The notes beneath the pieces were generated by a model. The model did no database searches. It had not been told where the DNA came from and worked only from the letters and a program-made list of their open reading frames with translations. A DNA stretch of 57,970 nt from DATEAV01 sp964575425 (lineage in GTDB: Bacteria; Chloroflexota; Anaerolineae; Anaerolineales; E44-bin32), in the NCBI GenBank assembly GCA_964575425.1, contig CAZNRD010000018.1, positions 1 to 57,970 of the forward strand, in the 5' to 3' direction. The position numbers and the translations under genes were made by a program. This document shows positions 22,688 through 30,811 of the stretch, one piece after another (position 1 is the first letter of the stretch; each line of letters starts with the position of its first letter).

Positions 22688-23368
22688 TCAGGCGGGCTCA
22701 AACGGAGGATGGCCAGTGATGCGAATGCCCGCCCCCCGCATCTTGTAGCGCTTGTTGATGCCGATCAGGATCGACGTAAGACCCTCGACTACCACCGCGT
22801 TTTCGATCGGGCCGGCGTCCCAGCCGACCATCCCCGCCGCCTCGACCAGCTTGAGCACCTGGTCGCGCGCCTCGTGGCTGGTACCGCACACCAGCACATC
22901 GCAGGGCACAGGTTCATCTAGGAGCAGATGCTCGTGAGAAACGTTCTGGAAGGCTGCCACGACCTGTGCACCCTCACCCAGGATCTGCTGGGCCTCCCTC
23001 GCCGCGCTCCCCGCTGGAGGCACATGAACCACCGACACCTTCGGCGGAACCAGGGGCACCGTGACATCGACCAACAGCTTGCCCTGCAGACGGTCGCGAA
23101 GCCCTTCGAGCATTCCCCGATGCGCCTCGTAGGGAACCGTGAGCACGGCGATGTCGCAGCGCTCAGCCGCCTCATCATTGACCACGCCCCGGATAGCGTC
23201 CCGCCCCAGCCGCTCGTTCAGCATGGCGGCAACGCCAGCAGCTTTCTCGGCACTGCGCGACCCGATCAGCACCAGATAGCCCGCCCTGGCCCAGCGGTAC
23301 GCCAGGCCCTGGCCCTCCGGGCCGGTGCCGCCGAGGATGCCCAACGTCAGGATCAGGTGCTCAGCCAT
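22688..23368 (-). CDS. npdG: NADPH-dependent F420 reductase (NpdG/Fno)
   Basis: 226 aa. LGILGGTGPEGQGLAYRWARAG is the dinucleotide-binding glycine motif and LVLIGSRSAEKA supplies the 2'-phosphate-binding region (GSRS) seen in F420:NADP oxidoreductases. The C-terminal AVVVEGLTSILIGINKRYK is family-typical. The enzyme exchanges hydride between NADPH and F420, so the operon can both make and reduce the cofactor. Catabolic use for F420H2 is implied by the LLM and PPOX enzymes in the same run. Confidence 0.93.
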   Translation of the reverse strand: MAEHLILTLGILGGTGPEGQGLAYRWARAGYLVLIGSRSAEKAAGVAAMLNERLGRDAIRGVVNDEAAERCDIAVLTVPYEAHRGMLEGLRDRLQGKLLVDVTVPLVPPKVSVVHVPPAGSAAREAQQILGEGAQVVAAFQNVSHEHLLLDEPVPCDVLVCGTSHEARDQVLKLVEAAGMVGWDAGPIENAVVVEGLTSILIGINKRYKMRGAGIRITGHPPFEPA

Positions 23369-23395
23369 GCCTCCTCCAGGGGTGACGGATATTCT

Positions 23396-24751
23396 CTAGC
23401 CGCTGGCTGCGCGCTGATGATAGCGCGACCAAACCCTCGCCGCCAGCTCGCGCGCCCGCCCGGTGACGGACTCCTCGTCGAGCGTCAGCAGCCTGCGGTC
23501 GCGCATGAGAACCCGGCCGGCCGCGATTGTGGTTGTGACCATCGATTCGCGAAAGCCGAAGAGGATGTGCCAGGGCAGGTTCTCGGCGCTCAGGGGCGTG
23601 GGCGCATGGTAGTCCACCAGGATGAGGTCGGCGTGGGCACCGCGAGCAACCACGCCCAGCGCGGCCAAGGGGAAGAACGCGCCGGCGAGGGCGGCGTTGT
23701 TGTGCACCGCTATCTCCACGACGGTTCCTCCGGGCATGCGGCGTGGATCGCGATGCCACACCTTGTGCAGCAGGTAGGCCGCCTTCCATTCTTCCCACAT
23801 GGCGTTGGAGAAGCCATCGTTCCCGAGCCCCACCCGAACCCCGGCGGCCAGCATGTCCTCCACCGGTGCTGCGCCCACGCCGTTGTTCATGTTCGAGCGC
23901 GGCTGGTGGGTGACCCACGTGCGCGTCTCGGCCAGGAGTTCGATCTCGCTCGGCTCGACGTGCACCGCGTGCACGGCGATGGTGCGCTCGCCCAGCAGCC
24001 GATGGCACGCCAGGCGCTGCACCACCCGCGTCCCTACCTTGGCCAGGCAGTCCTCCTCATCGGCTGGATGCTCCGCGACGTGAATGTGGAACCCGACGTC
24101 GGCTGGAGCGGCCTGGCGACAGGCCTCCAGGGTGGCCTCGGAGAGCGTCAGGCTGGCGTGGAGCCCGAACATCGCTGCCACGCGGCCACCGGCCACATCT
24201 CCCCGGCGGCAGCGTTCGAGGAATCGCATGTTCTCCCGGATGCCGGCCTGCGCCCGCTCCGGGCCATCTCGATCGGTGACCTCGTAGCACAACACAGCCC
24301 GCACCCCGGCCTGCTCGACCGCCTCGGCCAGAATGTCGAGCGAACCGTCGACGGCGTTGGGCGAGGCGTGGTGGTCGATGAGCATGGTCGTGCCGTGGCG
24401 GATGGCATCGATCAGGCAGACCAGGGCCGAGTAGCGGATGTCCTCCTCCGCCAGGGAACGATCGAGCGGCCACCACAGTCTGCGCAGGATGGCGGGGAAA
24501 GCATTCGGCGCTTCGCCAGGGATGGCCATGCCGCGCGCGAAGGCCCCGTAGAAATGCGTGTGGGCGCAGATGTTCCCGGGCATCAGAAGCTGCCCGCCGG
24601 CATCGAGCCGTTCCTCAGCGGGATAGCGCGCCAGGAGGTCGGCCGAGGGACCGAGATCGACGATGAGGCCGTCGCGCAGCAGAAGGGCATGGTCTTCCAG
24701 GAGGCGGTTGGGCCGCTCCCAGGTCACGATGCGCGCGCTGTGGACGATCAT
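23396..24751 (-). CDS. ssnA: SsnA-type aminohydrolase
   Basis: 451 aa from ATG 24751. Metal ligands of the amidohydrolase fold: CAHTHFYGAFARG (HxH), FHIHVAEH, VAHAVH-type AVHAVHV, and LGNDGFSNAMWEE (Asp). The segments LWWPLDRSL, MLIDHHASPNAVDGSLDIL, PRSNMNNGVG and PTPLSAENLPWHILFG closely follow SsnA of E. coli. Known: ssnA sits in the selenium-dependent purine/urate degradation cluster; its exact reaction was long unassigned. It lies 27 bp before npdG, directly joining purine-type catabolism to the F420 genes. Guanine deaminase-like activity is an alternative. Confidence 0.85.
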   Translation of the reverse strand: MIVHSARIVTWERPNRLLEDHALLLRDGLIVDLGPSADLLARYPAEERLDAGGQLLMPGNICAHTHFYGAFARGMAIPGEAPNAFPAILRRLWWPLDRSLAEEDIRYSALVCLIDAIRHGTTMLIDHHASPNAVDGSLDILAEAVEQAGVRAVLCYEVTDRDGPERAQAGIRENMRFLERCRRGDVAGGRVAAMFGLHASLTLSEATLEACRQAAPADVGFHIHVAEHPADEEDCLAKVGTRVVQRLACHRLLGERTIAVHAVHVEPSEIELLAETRTWVTHQPRSNMNNGVGAAPVEDMLAAGVRVGLGNDGFSNAMWEEWKAAYLLHKVWHRDPRRMPGGTVVEIAVHNNAALAGAFFPLAALGVVARGAHADLILVDYHAPTPLSAENLPWHILFGFRESMVTTTIAAGRVLMRDRRLLTLDEESVTGRARELAARVWSRYHQRAASG

Positions 24752-24770
24752 CCCTGCCTCCGCCTGTTGC

Positions 24771-25433
24771 TCAATCGAAGACGGTGCACTGATCCGGATG
24801 GCGGTGGGCCGCCAGGGCATCCGCCAAATGGCGCGGCGTGGTGCGGTAGGCCGAAAGGGGACCGGGCAGTCGGTCCAGCGGGAAGAATCCAGCCTGCGCG
24901 GTCTCGGAGCTGGAGTTCAACTCACCGGAAACTTCCTGGCACAAGAACACCAGCTTGTACGCGTGGAACAGGCTCAGCGCCTCCTCGACGCGGTTCGCGT
25001 CGTAGACCCCGACCAAGCTGGCCGCGCGCACGAGCAGGCCTGCCTCTTCCCGCACCTCTCGCTCGACGGCCTGCGCCGGGCTCTCGCCGACATCGGCCCA
25101 GCCGCCGGGCAGAGTCCACCCGCCGTCGAGCCTTTCCTGGACAAGTAGAATCTCATCCCCGCGGAAGACCGCGCCGCGGACGTCGACCTTGGGGGTGACG
25201 TAGCCCGGCTGAGCGCTGAAGGCCAGGCGTATCTCCTCCCTCGGTAGGTCGCTGTGCGCGGCCACCATCGCTGCCGCGACCTCGAGCAGACGCTCCGCCC
25301 GGGCGCGCTCGAACGCATCATGGGCGTAGTGCAGGCCTGTTTGCGCCAGCGACTGGATCTCCCGCGCCCAGACCAACCACCGCGGCGGATGCGCCCTCAT
25401 CAGAGGTCGGGCCTCGTCGGAATCCCCGGCCAT
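24771..25433 (-). CDS. Nudix hydrolase with N-terminal helical domain
   Basis: 220 aa. Residues 1-75 form a helical domain (REIQSLAQTGLHYAHDAFERAR) as in Nudix proteins with the NUDIX_N extension. The Nudix box runs from GGWADVGESPAQAVEREVREEAGLL, fitting G-x5-E-x7-REuxEExGu; its key residues are near positions 115-137. The family hydrolyses nucleoside diphosphates linked to another group. Its stop is 19 bp before the ssnA start and its start overlaps the aminotransferase stop by one base. It may clear a nucleotide or phosphoribosyl by-product; this is inference. Confidence 0.88.
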   Translation of the reverse strand: MAGDSDEARPLMRAHPPRWLVWAREIQSLAQTGLHYAHDAFERARAERLLEVAAAMVAAHSDLPREEIRLAFSAQPGYVTPKVDVRGAVFRGDEILLVQERLDGGWTLPGGWADVGESPAQAVEREVREEAGLLVRAASLVGVYDANRVEEALSLFHAYKLVFLCQEVSGELNSSSETAQAGFFPLDRLPGPLSAYRTTPRHLADALAAHRHPDQCTVFD

Positions 25434-26794
25434 CAGGCCTCCTTCACCGCCCGGTCGGTGATTTGCAGAGCCTCGTCAATCAGCGCGAAGCCCTCGCTCA
25501 GCTGCTCCTCGGTGATGATGAGCGGCGGCAGGAGGAGCAGCGTGTGCCAGTGAGTGTAGAGGAACAGCCCGCGGTCCAGCAGGTGGCGGCGCAGCGCCTC
25601 CATCTCCGGGCTGGAGCCGTTGAAGGGCGCCATGGGCTCGCGGGTGCGGCGATTCCGCACGAGCTCGATGGCGCCGAACAGCCCGATGGAGCGCACATCG
25701 CCGACCGAAGGGTGCTCCTCGCCCAGGTTGCGCAGGTGCGCGGCCATCACCGGGCCGAGCGCCCGCGCCCGCTCCACCAGACCCTCCTGCTGCATGACCC
25801 GGATGTTGGCAATCGCCGCCGCCAGAGACAGGGGATGGCCGTTGTAGGTGAGGCCGCCCTGGTAGACCCGCTCGTTGAAGAAGGTTGCGATGTCTTCGCG
25901 CATGGCCACCGCGCCGAGCGGGGCGTAGCCGGAGGTCAGGCCCTTGGCCATGGTCATCAGGTCTGGCACCACGTTCCAGTGATCAACGGCGAACCAGGCG
26001 CCGGTGCGGCCGAAGCCACTCATCACCTCATCACAGATGAGAAGAATCCCGTAGCGGTCGCAGAGGAGGCGCACGCCCTGTAGATAGCCTTCGGGGGGCA
26101 CGATCACGCCGTTGGTGCCGGTGACGGTTTCGAGCAGGACGGCGGCGATGGTCTCGGGTCCCTCGAGCTGGATGATTTCCTCGAGGTGGTTGAGGTAGTC
26201 CTGACAGAACTGCGCCTCGCTCACGTCAGGGCGATCCTGGTGGAACGTCGAGCGGTAGCGGTAAGGGTCGAGGAAGTGCACGACGCCAGGCATGAGGTTC
26301 GGTTCCCACGGCCAGCGGCGGGGGTCGCCGGTGAGGGCCATGGCGCCGTGGGTGGCGCCGTGGTAGGAGCGGTAGCGCCCCAGGATCTTGTGTCGGCCCG
26401 TGTAGGCGCGCGCCAGTTTCACGGCGTTTTCGTTGGCGTCGGCACCGCCAAGGGTGAAGAGGAACTTGTCGAGGTCACCAGGGGTGATCTCGGCGAGCAG
26501 CGCGCCGAGGAGGGCGCGCGGCTTGGTCGCCATGCCCGGACCCGCGAACACCAACTGGCGCGCCTGCTCCACAATGGCTTCGATCACGGCCGGGTTGCCA
26601 TGGCCGATGTTCGAGCACATGACCATCGAGTTGAAATCCAGATACCGCTTGCCGCTGGCGTCCCAGAAGTAGACGCCTTCGGCGCGCACAACCGGGATCG
26701 GCTGGACGCGGGCCTGGGCGGACCAGGTCCAGAAGTTGTGCTTCAGGCTGAGAGAAAGGATGTCGTCTGGCGACACATCGGGAAGGACAGGCAT
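25433..26794 (-). CDS. Class III PLP aminotransferase (omega-amino acid:pyruvate type)
   Basis: 453 aa. YRSYHGATHGAMALTGDPR contacts the cofactor; LLICDEVMSGFGRTG carries the Asp (D255) pairing with the PLP ring nitrogen, and MAKGLTSGYAPLGAV carries the Schiff-base Lys (K284). The closest functional groups by appearance are beta-alanine- or taurine-pyruvate aminotransferases. Placed 33 bp after the dihydropyrimidinase gene, it could transaminate beta-alanine or a diaminopropionate-like product released by ring opening. The amino donor cannot be fixed from sequence. Confidence 0.88.
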   Translation of the reverse strand: MPVLPDVSPDDILSLSLKHNFWTWSAQARVQPIPVVRAEGVYFWDASGKRYLDFNSMVMCSNIGHGNPAVIEAIVEQARQLVFAGPGMATKPRALLGALLAEITPGDLDKFLFTLGGADANENAVKLARAYTGRHKILGRYRSYHGATHGAMALTGDPRRWPWEPNLMPGVVHFLDPYRYRSTFHQDRPDVSEAQFCQDYLNHLEEIIQLEGPETIAAVLLETVTGTNGVIVPPEGYLQGVRLLCDRYGILLICDEVMSGFGRTGAWFAVDHWNVVPDLMTMAKGLTSGYAPLGAVAMREDIATFFNERVYQGGLTYNGHPLSLAAAIANIRVMQQEGLVERARALGPVMAAHLRNLGEEHPSVGDVRSIGLFGAIELVRNRRTREPMAPFNGSSPEMEALRRHLLDRGLFLYTHWHTLLLLPPLIITEEQLSEGFALIDEALQITDRAVKEA

Positions 26795-26827
26795 GATATC
26801 GTCTCCCGTTGCCCTGCGCAGGGGGCG

Positions 26828-28252
26828 TCAGAGGGGGGCGGCCCCCGGCGAGCGTCTCAGAAAGCGGCCCATCCCGGCGCGGCCGAGCCAGCGGTCACCA
26901 TCGACGATCATCTGCCCGCGCAGGAAAACCTTCTCGGGAAAGCCTTCAAGCTCCCAGCTCTCGAACAGGTTGTAGTCCGTGCGGTGGTGGGCGTGAGCCA
27001 CCCCGTAGGTGAGCCGCCTGTCGGGGTCCCAGATGACGAGGTCCGCATCCGATCCCGGGAGTAGGCTGCCCTTGCGCGGGTAGAGGCCGAAGATCTTCGC
27101 CGGGTTGGTGGCTGTGAGGGCGACGAACTGGTTGGGGGTCAGGCGCCCCTGTCCGACTCCGTAGGACCAAAGGATGGGCAGGCGGTCGCCAACGCCTGGC
27201 AGCCCGTTGGGGATCTTGGTGAAGTCTCCTGCGCCGAGTTCCTTGCCCGCAATCGCCACCGGTGCGCCTTCGTATTCGATGGGCTTCGAGCCGTCGTAGA
27301 AGAACGGGCAGTGGTCGGTGCCGACGGTCTGCAGGGTGCCGTCGGAGAGGCCCTGCCACAGGGCGGCGTTGTCGGCGGCAGTGCGCATCGGTGGCGAACA
27401 CACCCACTTGGCACCATCGGGGCGCCGCAGGTGATCGATGGTGAAGAAAAGGTATGCCGGGCAGGTCTCGCCCATCACCGGCAGGCCGTGCTGGCGGGCG
27501 TAGCGCAGCATGTCGACCTCGCCGGCGGTGTTCATGTGCACGATGTAGAGCCGCGCGTTCGCCTGGGCTGCCAGGGCGATGCCGCGCAGGGCGGCCTCGA
27601 CAGCGCCCCAGGCGGGTCGCGTGAGGGCGTGCCATTCGGCACTGGTGTGGCCCGCCGCCAGGGCCTCGGCGGTCAGGAGCTCGATGACGTCGCCGTTCTC
27701 GGCGTGGAGCATGGTCAGGAGGCCGTGCTTCGCGGCGATCCGCATCACCTGAAAGATCTCGCCATCCTGCAGACGCAGCCGGTCGTTGTAGGCGGTGAAC
27801 ACTTTGACAGAAGTGATCCCCTCGTCGGGCAGGCGCGGGATTTCCTCGAGGACCTGAGGGCCCAGGCGCGAGATGTTCATGTGGAAGCCGAAATCGACGG
27901 CGGCTTTGGCGTCGGCCTTGGCGTGCCAGGCGTCGATACCAGCACGCAGCGGCCCGGCTTCGGGGGTGGGGACGAAATCGATGACGGTCGTCGTGCCGCC
28001 GAAAGCGGCGGCCTTGTGGCCCGTGTAGTGGTCGTCGGAGGAGACGGTGCCGAACATCGGCAGGTCCAAGTGCGTATGGACGTCGATGCCGCCAGGCAGG
28101 ATCAGCTTGCCGGAAGCATCGACCACCTCCGCTCCTTGCGCATGCAGTCCCTGCCCGATGGCGGCGACGGTTTCGCCGTCGATGAGTACGTCGGCCTGGA
28201 AGGTCTCGCTGGCGGTGATCAGGGTTCCGCTGCGGATCAAGCATCGGGCCAT
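26828..28252 (-). CDS. Dihydropyrimidinase / hydantoinase (cyclic amidohydrolase)
   Basis: 474 aa from ATG 28252. All ligands of the binuclear zinc site are visible: H59 and H61 (DVHTHLD), carboxylated Lys K150 (SVKVFTAY), H183 (LHAENGD), H239 (IVHMNTAG) and D313 (GTDHCPF). Tyr155, which closes over the substrate in dihydropyrimidinases, is present. The enzyme opens cyclic diamides such as dihydrouracil or hydantoins. In E. coli the related hyuA belongs to the urate degradation cluster together with ssnA and yqeBC. This is the first gene of the long minus-strand operon ending at xdhC. Confidence 0.92.
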   Translation of the reverse strand: MARCLIRSGTLITASETFQADVLIDGETVAAIGQGLHAQGAEVVDASGKLILPGGIDVHTHLDLPMFGTVSSDDHYTGHKAAAFGGTTTVIDFVPTPEAGPLRAGIDAWHAKADAKAAVDFGFHMNISRLGPQVLEEIPRLPDEGITSVKVFTAYNDRLRLQDGEIFQVMRIAAKHGLLTMLHAENGDVIELLTAEALAAGHTSAEWHALTRPAWGAVEAALRGIALAAQANARLYIVHMNTAGEVDMLRYARQHGLPVMGETCPAYLFFTIDHLRRPDGAKWVCSPPMRTAADNAALWQGLSDGTLQTVGTDHCPFFYDGSKPIEYEGAPVAIAGKELGAGDFTKIPNGLPGVGDRLPILWSYGVGQGRLTPNQFVALTATNPAKIFGLYPRKGSLLPGSDADLVIWDPDRRLTYGVAHAHHRTDYNLFESWELEGFPEKVFLRGQMIVDGDRWLGRAGMGRFLRRSPGAAPL

Positions 28253-28607
28253 GATGAGCTCCCTGAAACTAGCCAACTGCCGCCCCGCCGACAGCGATGG
28301 ACGCGGAGCGGCGGCCGTCGATGAACCGAGTTACCTGCAGCCGAGAGGACCAGCAATTCGAGCAGCCGTGCTGCAAGAGCCAGGCCAAAGGATAACACAA
28401 AGTCGCCGGCACCGGAGCCGCGAGGAACTCCGTTTCGTCTCTCGACTGTGATGACGGGCGAGGAGTCCCCGGCAGAGGTCACAGGGGACTGTGCGCGAAG
28501 GAAGCGCGAGGCTGCCTTGCGTGAGGTCTGGCCTGGTGCAGCGGTGCAGGGCTCTCTTTGACTCTCACGACCCGCGACGTCACATGCTGGTGCAGAGGAC
28601 GATGCGG
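28253..28607 (-). other. 355-bp intergenic region, probable promoter of the dihydropyrimidinase-xdhC operon
   Basis: No protein-like frame is convincing on either strand. On the minus strand a sequence TGTTATCCT about 135 nt before ATG 28252 resembles an extended -10 but lacks a good -35. No strong hairpin followed by a T-run, hence no clear terminator for the DUF917 operon that ends here. Confidence 0.3.
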
Positions 28608-29741
28608 CTAGGACTGGGTCAGAAGTTCCTCCATAGGTCGGTAGATCAGGTCAGGCTGGCCAAAGCGTGCGGGCGAGAATGCCTTCCGCCCTCTTTCCGT
28701 CATTGCCGCTGCCCTGAGACGGGGATGTGCCGGCGCGCCGAGCAAGCAGACCTCGCTCCCGATCGCTAGCTCGATGCTCATCCACCCGCGGCCGGTGGCC
28801 GGCTCGAGCAGGTAGATCGGGTCGGGGAAGATTGTCACCGGCCGGTTATCCACAGAACAGAGCATCGCTTCGTTCTTGATGATCAGTCGGCCTGATCGCC
28901 CCTTGTCTGGGCCAAGGCCAGCGAGCGAAGCTATCGTGAAGTAGAACCCCATCCGTTCCTCTTCCTGCAGCGATTCGATCCGGCCGAGGAATAGGTGTCG
29001 GGCCCCGAGCGACTCCGCCGCTGCGAGAACGGGATCCTGGCCGGCCGTCCGAGCGGCCTGGACCTTTCTCCCCAGATTCAGGGCGCGGCTGAAGGTGCCC
29101 GGGATGGTTGTCTGCTTGAGTTGGCTGCCGCTCATCGGGTGATGGTTGTTCGCGCCAAGGTAGCCGCCCCTGGTGACCACCCACCTTCCGACCTCGTCCA
29201 CGTACGTCGGTTCCGCTGCTTGGCTCACCACGACGATGTTGCCCCGGCTGTCCGCCAGGGGCATGGGTGTGATCTCCACACCGTGGCCGTACCAACTTGT
29301 CATTTGCGTTTCCGGGGCGGAGCGGCCGAGCGCGTCACCGTCGATGGCGGCGATCCCCATTCGCGCTGCCAGCGTCAGGACGATGGGCGAATTCAACCCT
29401 CCAGCCTCGAACGGCACCATGGCGTCGATCCGCCGGCCAATGAGCTCGCTCATGTACTGGGTGACGCGAAGGAGCGGGAAATCCGACTCCCAGCCCTCGA
29501 GCACTCGGTCAAAGCCGATCGACTCGATGGCCTTGACCGATCCCATCATCCCACCGCACACGATGGTCCATCCGTCCGGGACGTCATCCAGGGAAACGAT
29601 GGTCCACTGCCGGCCGCGCGCCGCATCGTTTTCCAGGATCATCCGCCCCCACGCGGGGTTGCCGCCCCCGCCCGTACCCAGGATGGCCAAGCCCTCCAGC
29701 AATGGTTCAAAGTCATCAGGAGTGAGACGGAAATGGTTCAT
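28608..29741 (-). CDS. DUF917 / S-methylthiohydantoin desulfurase-like protein
   Basis: 377 aa from ATG 29741, preceded by a good Shine-Dalgarno (GGAGGAAAG). LEGLAILGTGGGGNPAWGRM is the glycine-rich DUF917 start; MVPFEAGGLNSPIVL and AAIDGDALGRSAPETQM follow in the order expected for the family, and the C-terminal half has RLIIKNEAMLCSV. Family members are often next to hydantoinases and transporters. Pfam has related the family to thiohydantoin desulfurization, as far as I recall. It overlaps the UroD-type gene by 4 bp. The substrate here is unknown. Confidence 0.82.
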   Translation of the reverse strand: MNHFRLTPDDFEPLLEGLAILGTGGGGNPAWGRMILENDAARGRQWTIVSLDDVPDGWTIVCGGMMGSVKAIESIGFDRVLEGWESDFPLLRVTQYMSELIGRRIDAMVPFEAGGLNSPIVLTLAARMGIAAIDGDALGRSAPETQMTSWYGHGVEITPMPLADSRGNIVVVSQAAEPTYVDEVGRWVVTRGGYLGANNHHPMSGSQLKQTTIPGTFSRALNLGRKVQAARTAGQDPVLAAAESLGARHLFLGRIESLQEEERMGFYFTIASLAGLGPDKGRSGRLIIKNEAMLCSVDNRPVTIFPDPIYLLEPATGRGWMSIELAIGSEVCLLGAPAHPRLRAAAMTERGRKAFSPARFGQPDLIYRPMEELLTQS

Positions 29742-30811
29742 GAGCTTTCCTCCTCTCCCTGGTGGCATCCGTGGTACTCGCGGGCGATGCGCACCAGTGC
29801 CCTTAGATTTTCGAGCGGAGTGCCAGGCGGCACTTCGCAGCCTGTCCCCAGGATGTAACCCCCACCGCCTGCGGCGGCAGCGATGCAGGCCCGTGCGGCC
29901 GCTTCCACCTGCTTAACTCCTCCCTGGAGCATCACCGCCACAGGATCGACGTTGCCAATCAGACACACACGCTCGCCGATCGTATCCTTGGCAAAGCGCA
30001 GATCCACCAGCGAGTCGATCTCGACGATGTCCACCCCGGTCTCGGCGAACAGGTCGAGCATGGGGGTGTTGTTGCCACACACGTGGAGCACCGTGATCGC
30101 CCCGGCTTGCTTCCACGCGTGGAAGATCCGCTGATGTCGGGGGAGGACAAACCGGCGGTAAGTTGCCGGAGAGATCACACTGCCTGAGGCCAGCGAATCG
30201 CCGCACTGCAGGACATGGGCGCCGGCATGCAGTTGAGCCAGCCCAAAGCGAGTGACAGCTTCCGCTGCCAGATCCAGCATACGCTCCACCGCCGCCGCGT
30301 TTGAAAGATCCCTTCCCTTCTGAATCCGCCCGACCTCGAACAAGAAGCGTTCGATCCCTACAAGATACGAGGCAACCGCGAACGGCCCGGTGCCGGGCAC
30401 CCGGATGACACCCTCATCCCCAATTTCCTCCGCAATACGCGCCGTGGCCTCCAGATAGACGGGCATTCGCCCATCTCGCAGCGGATCAGGCACATCCAGG
30501 TCGAAAACCTCTCGGAAATCCTCCAGCGCCGGGCGTTCCAGCGTTGCGAAGTTGTCTTCGTGGAATTGTGTGGCACAGCCGAAGCCTTCGGCCAAGTAGT
30601 AGTTGTCTGCATCCGGGAACAGCACATCGTGCCCCACGCATTCCCATGCCGCCAGCTGCGCCTCGGCCATCTGTCGCGCGTTGGTGCAGTAGGTCGAGAG
30701 AGATATTCCGGCGAACGCAGCCGTCCAGTTCGCCAGATACGGGCCAACCGGAAGTCGGTCTGTTGCCTGTCGCGCGATGGTCCTCCGGATGCGCTCAATG
30801 GGTTTCATCAT
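29738..30811 (-). CDS. Uroporphyrinogen decarboxylase-fold methyltransferase (MtaA/CmuA-like)
   Basis: 357 aa. VISPATYRRFVLPRHQRIF and ITVLHVCGNNTPMLDLFAETGVDIVEID carry the family barrel and the His-x-Cys of the zinc site, with the second Cys in ILGTGCEVPPGTPLENL. This H-x-C ... C arrangement marks zinc methyltransferases such as MtaA/MtbA rather than true uroporphyrinogen decarboxylase. Such enzymes move methyl groups between corrinoid proteins and thiols. No corrinoid protein is encoded nearby. Two Met codons open the frame (30811 and 30808). Confidence 0.82.
   Translation of the reverse strand: MMKPIERIRRTIARQATDRLPVGPYLANWTAAFAGISLSTYCTNARQMAEAQLAAWECVGHDVLFPDADNYYLAEGFGCATQFHEDNFATLERPALEDFREVFDLDVPDPLRDGRMPVYLEATARIAEEIGDEGVIRVPGTGPFAVASYLVGIERFLFEVGRIQKGRDLSNAAAVERMLDLAAEAVTRFGLAQLHAGAHVLQCGDSLASGSVISPATYRRFVLPRHQRIFHAWKQAGAITVLHVCGNNTPMLDLFAETGVDIVEIDSLVDLRFAKDTIGERVCLIGNVDPVAVMLQGGVKQVEAAARACIAAAAGGGGYILGTGCEVPPGTPLENLRALVRIAREYHGCHQGEEESS

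Noticed and set aside
22928..25198. Plus-strand open frame of 756 codons
   Set aside because: Antisense of npdG, ssnA and Nudix genes, whose own motifs are complete.
29738..30811. Annotation as true uroporphyrinogen decarboxylase
   Set aside because: The His-x-Cys and distal Cys zinc ligands and the catabolic context point to a methyltransferase, and no haem genes are near.
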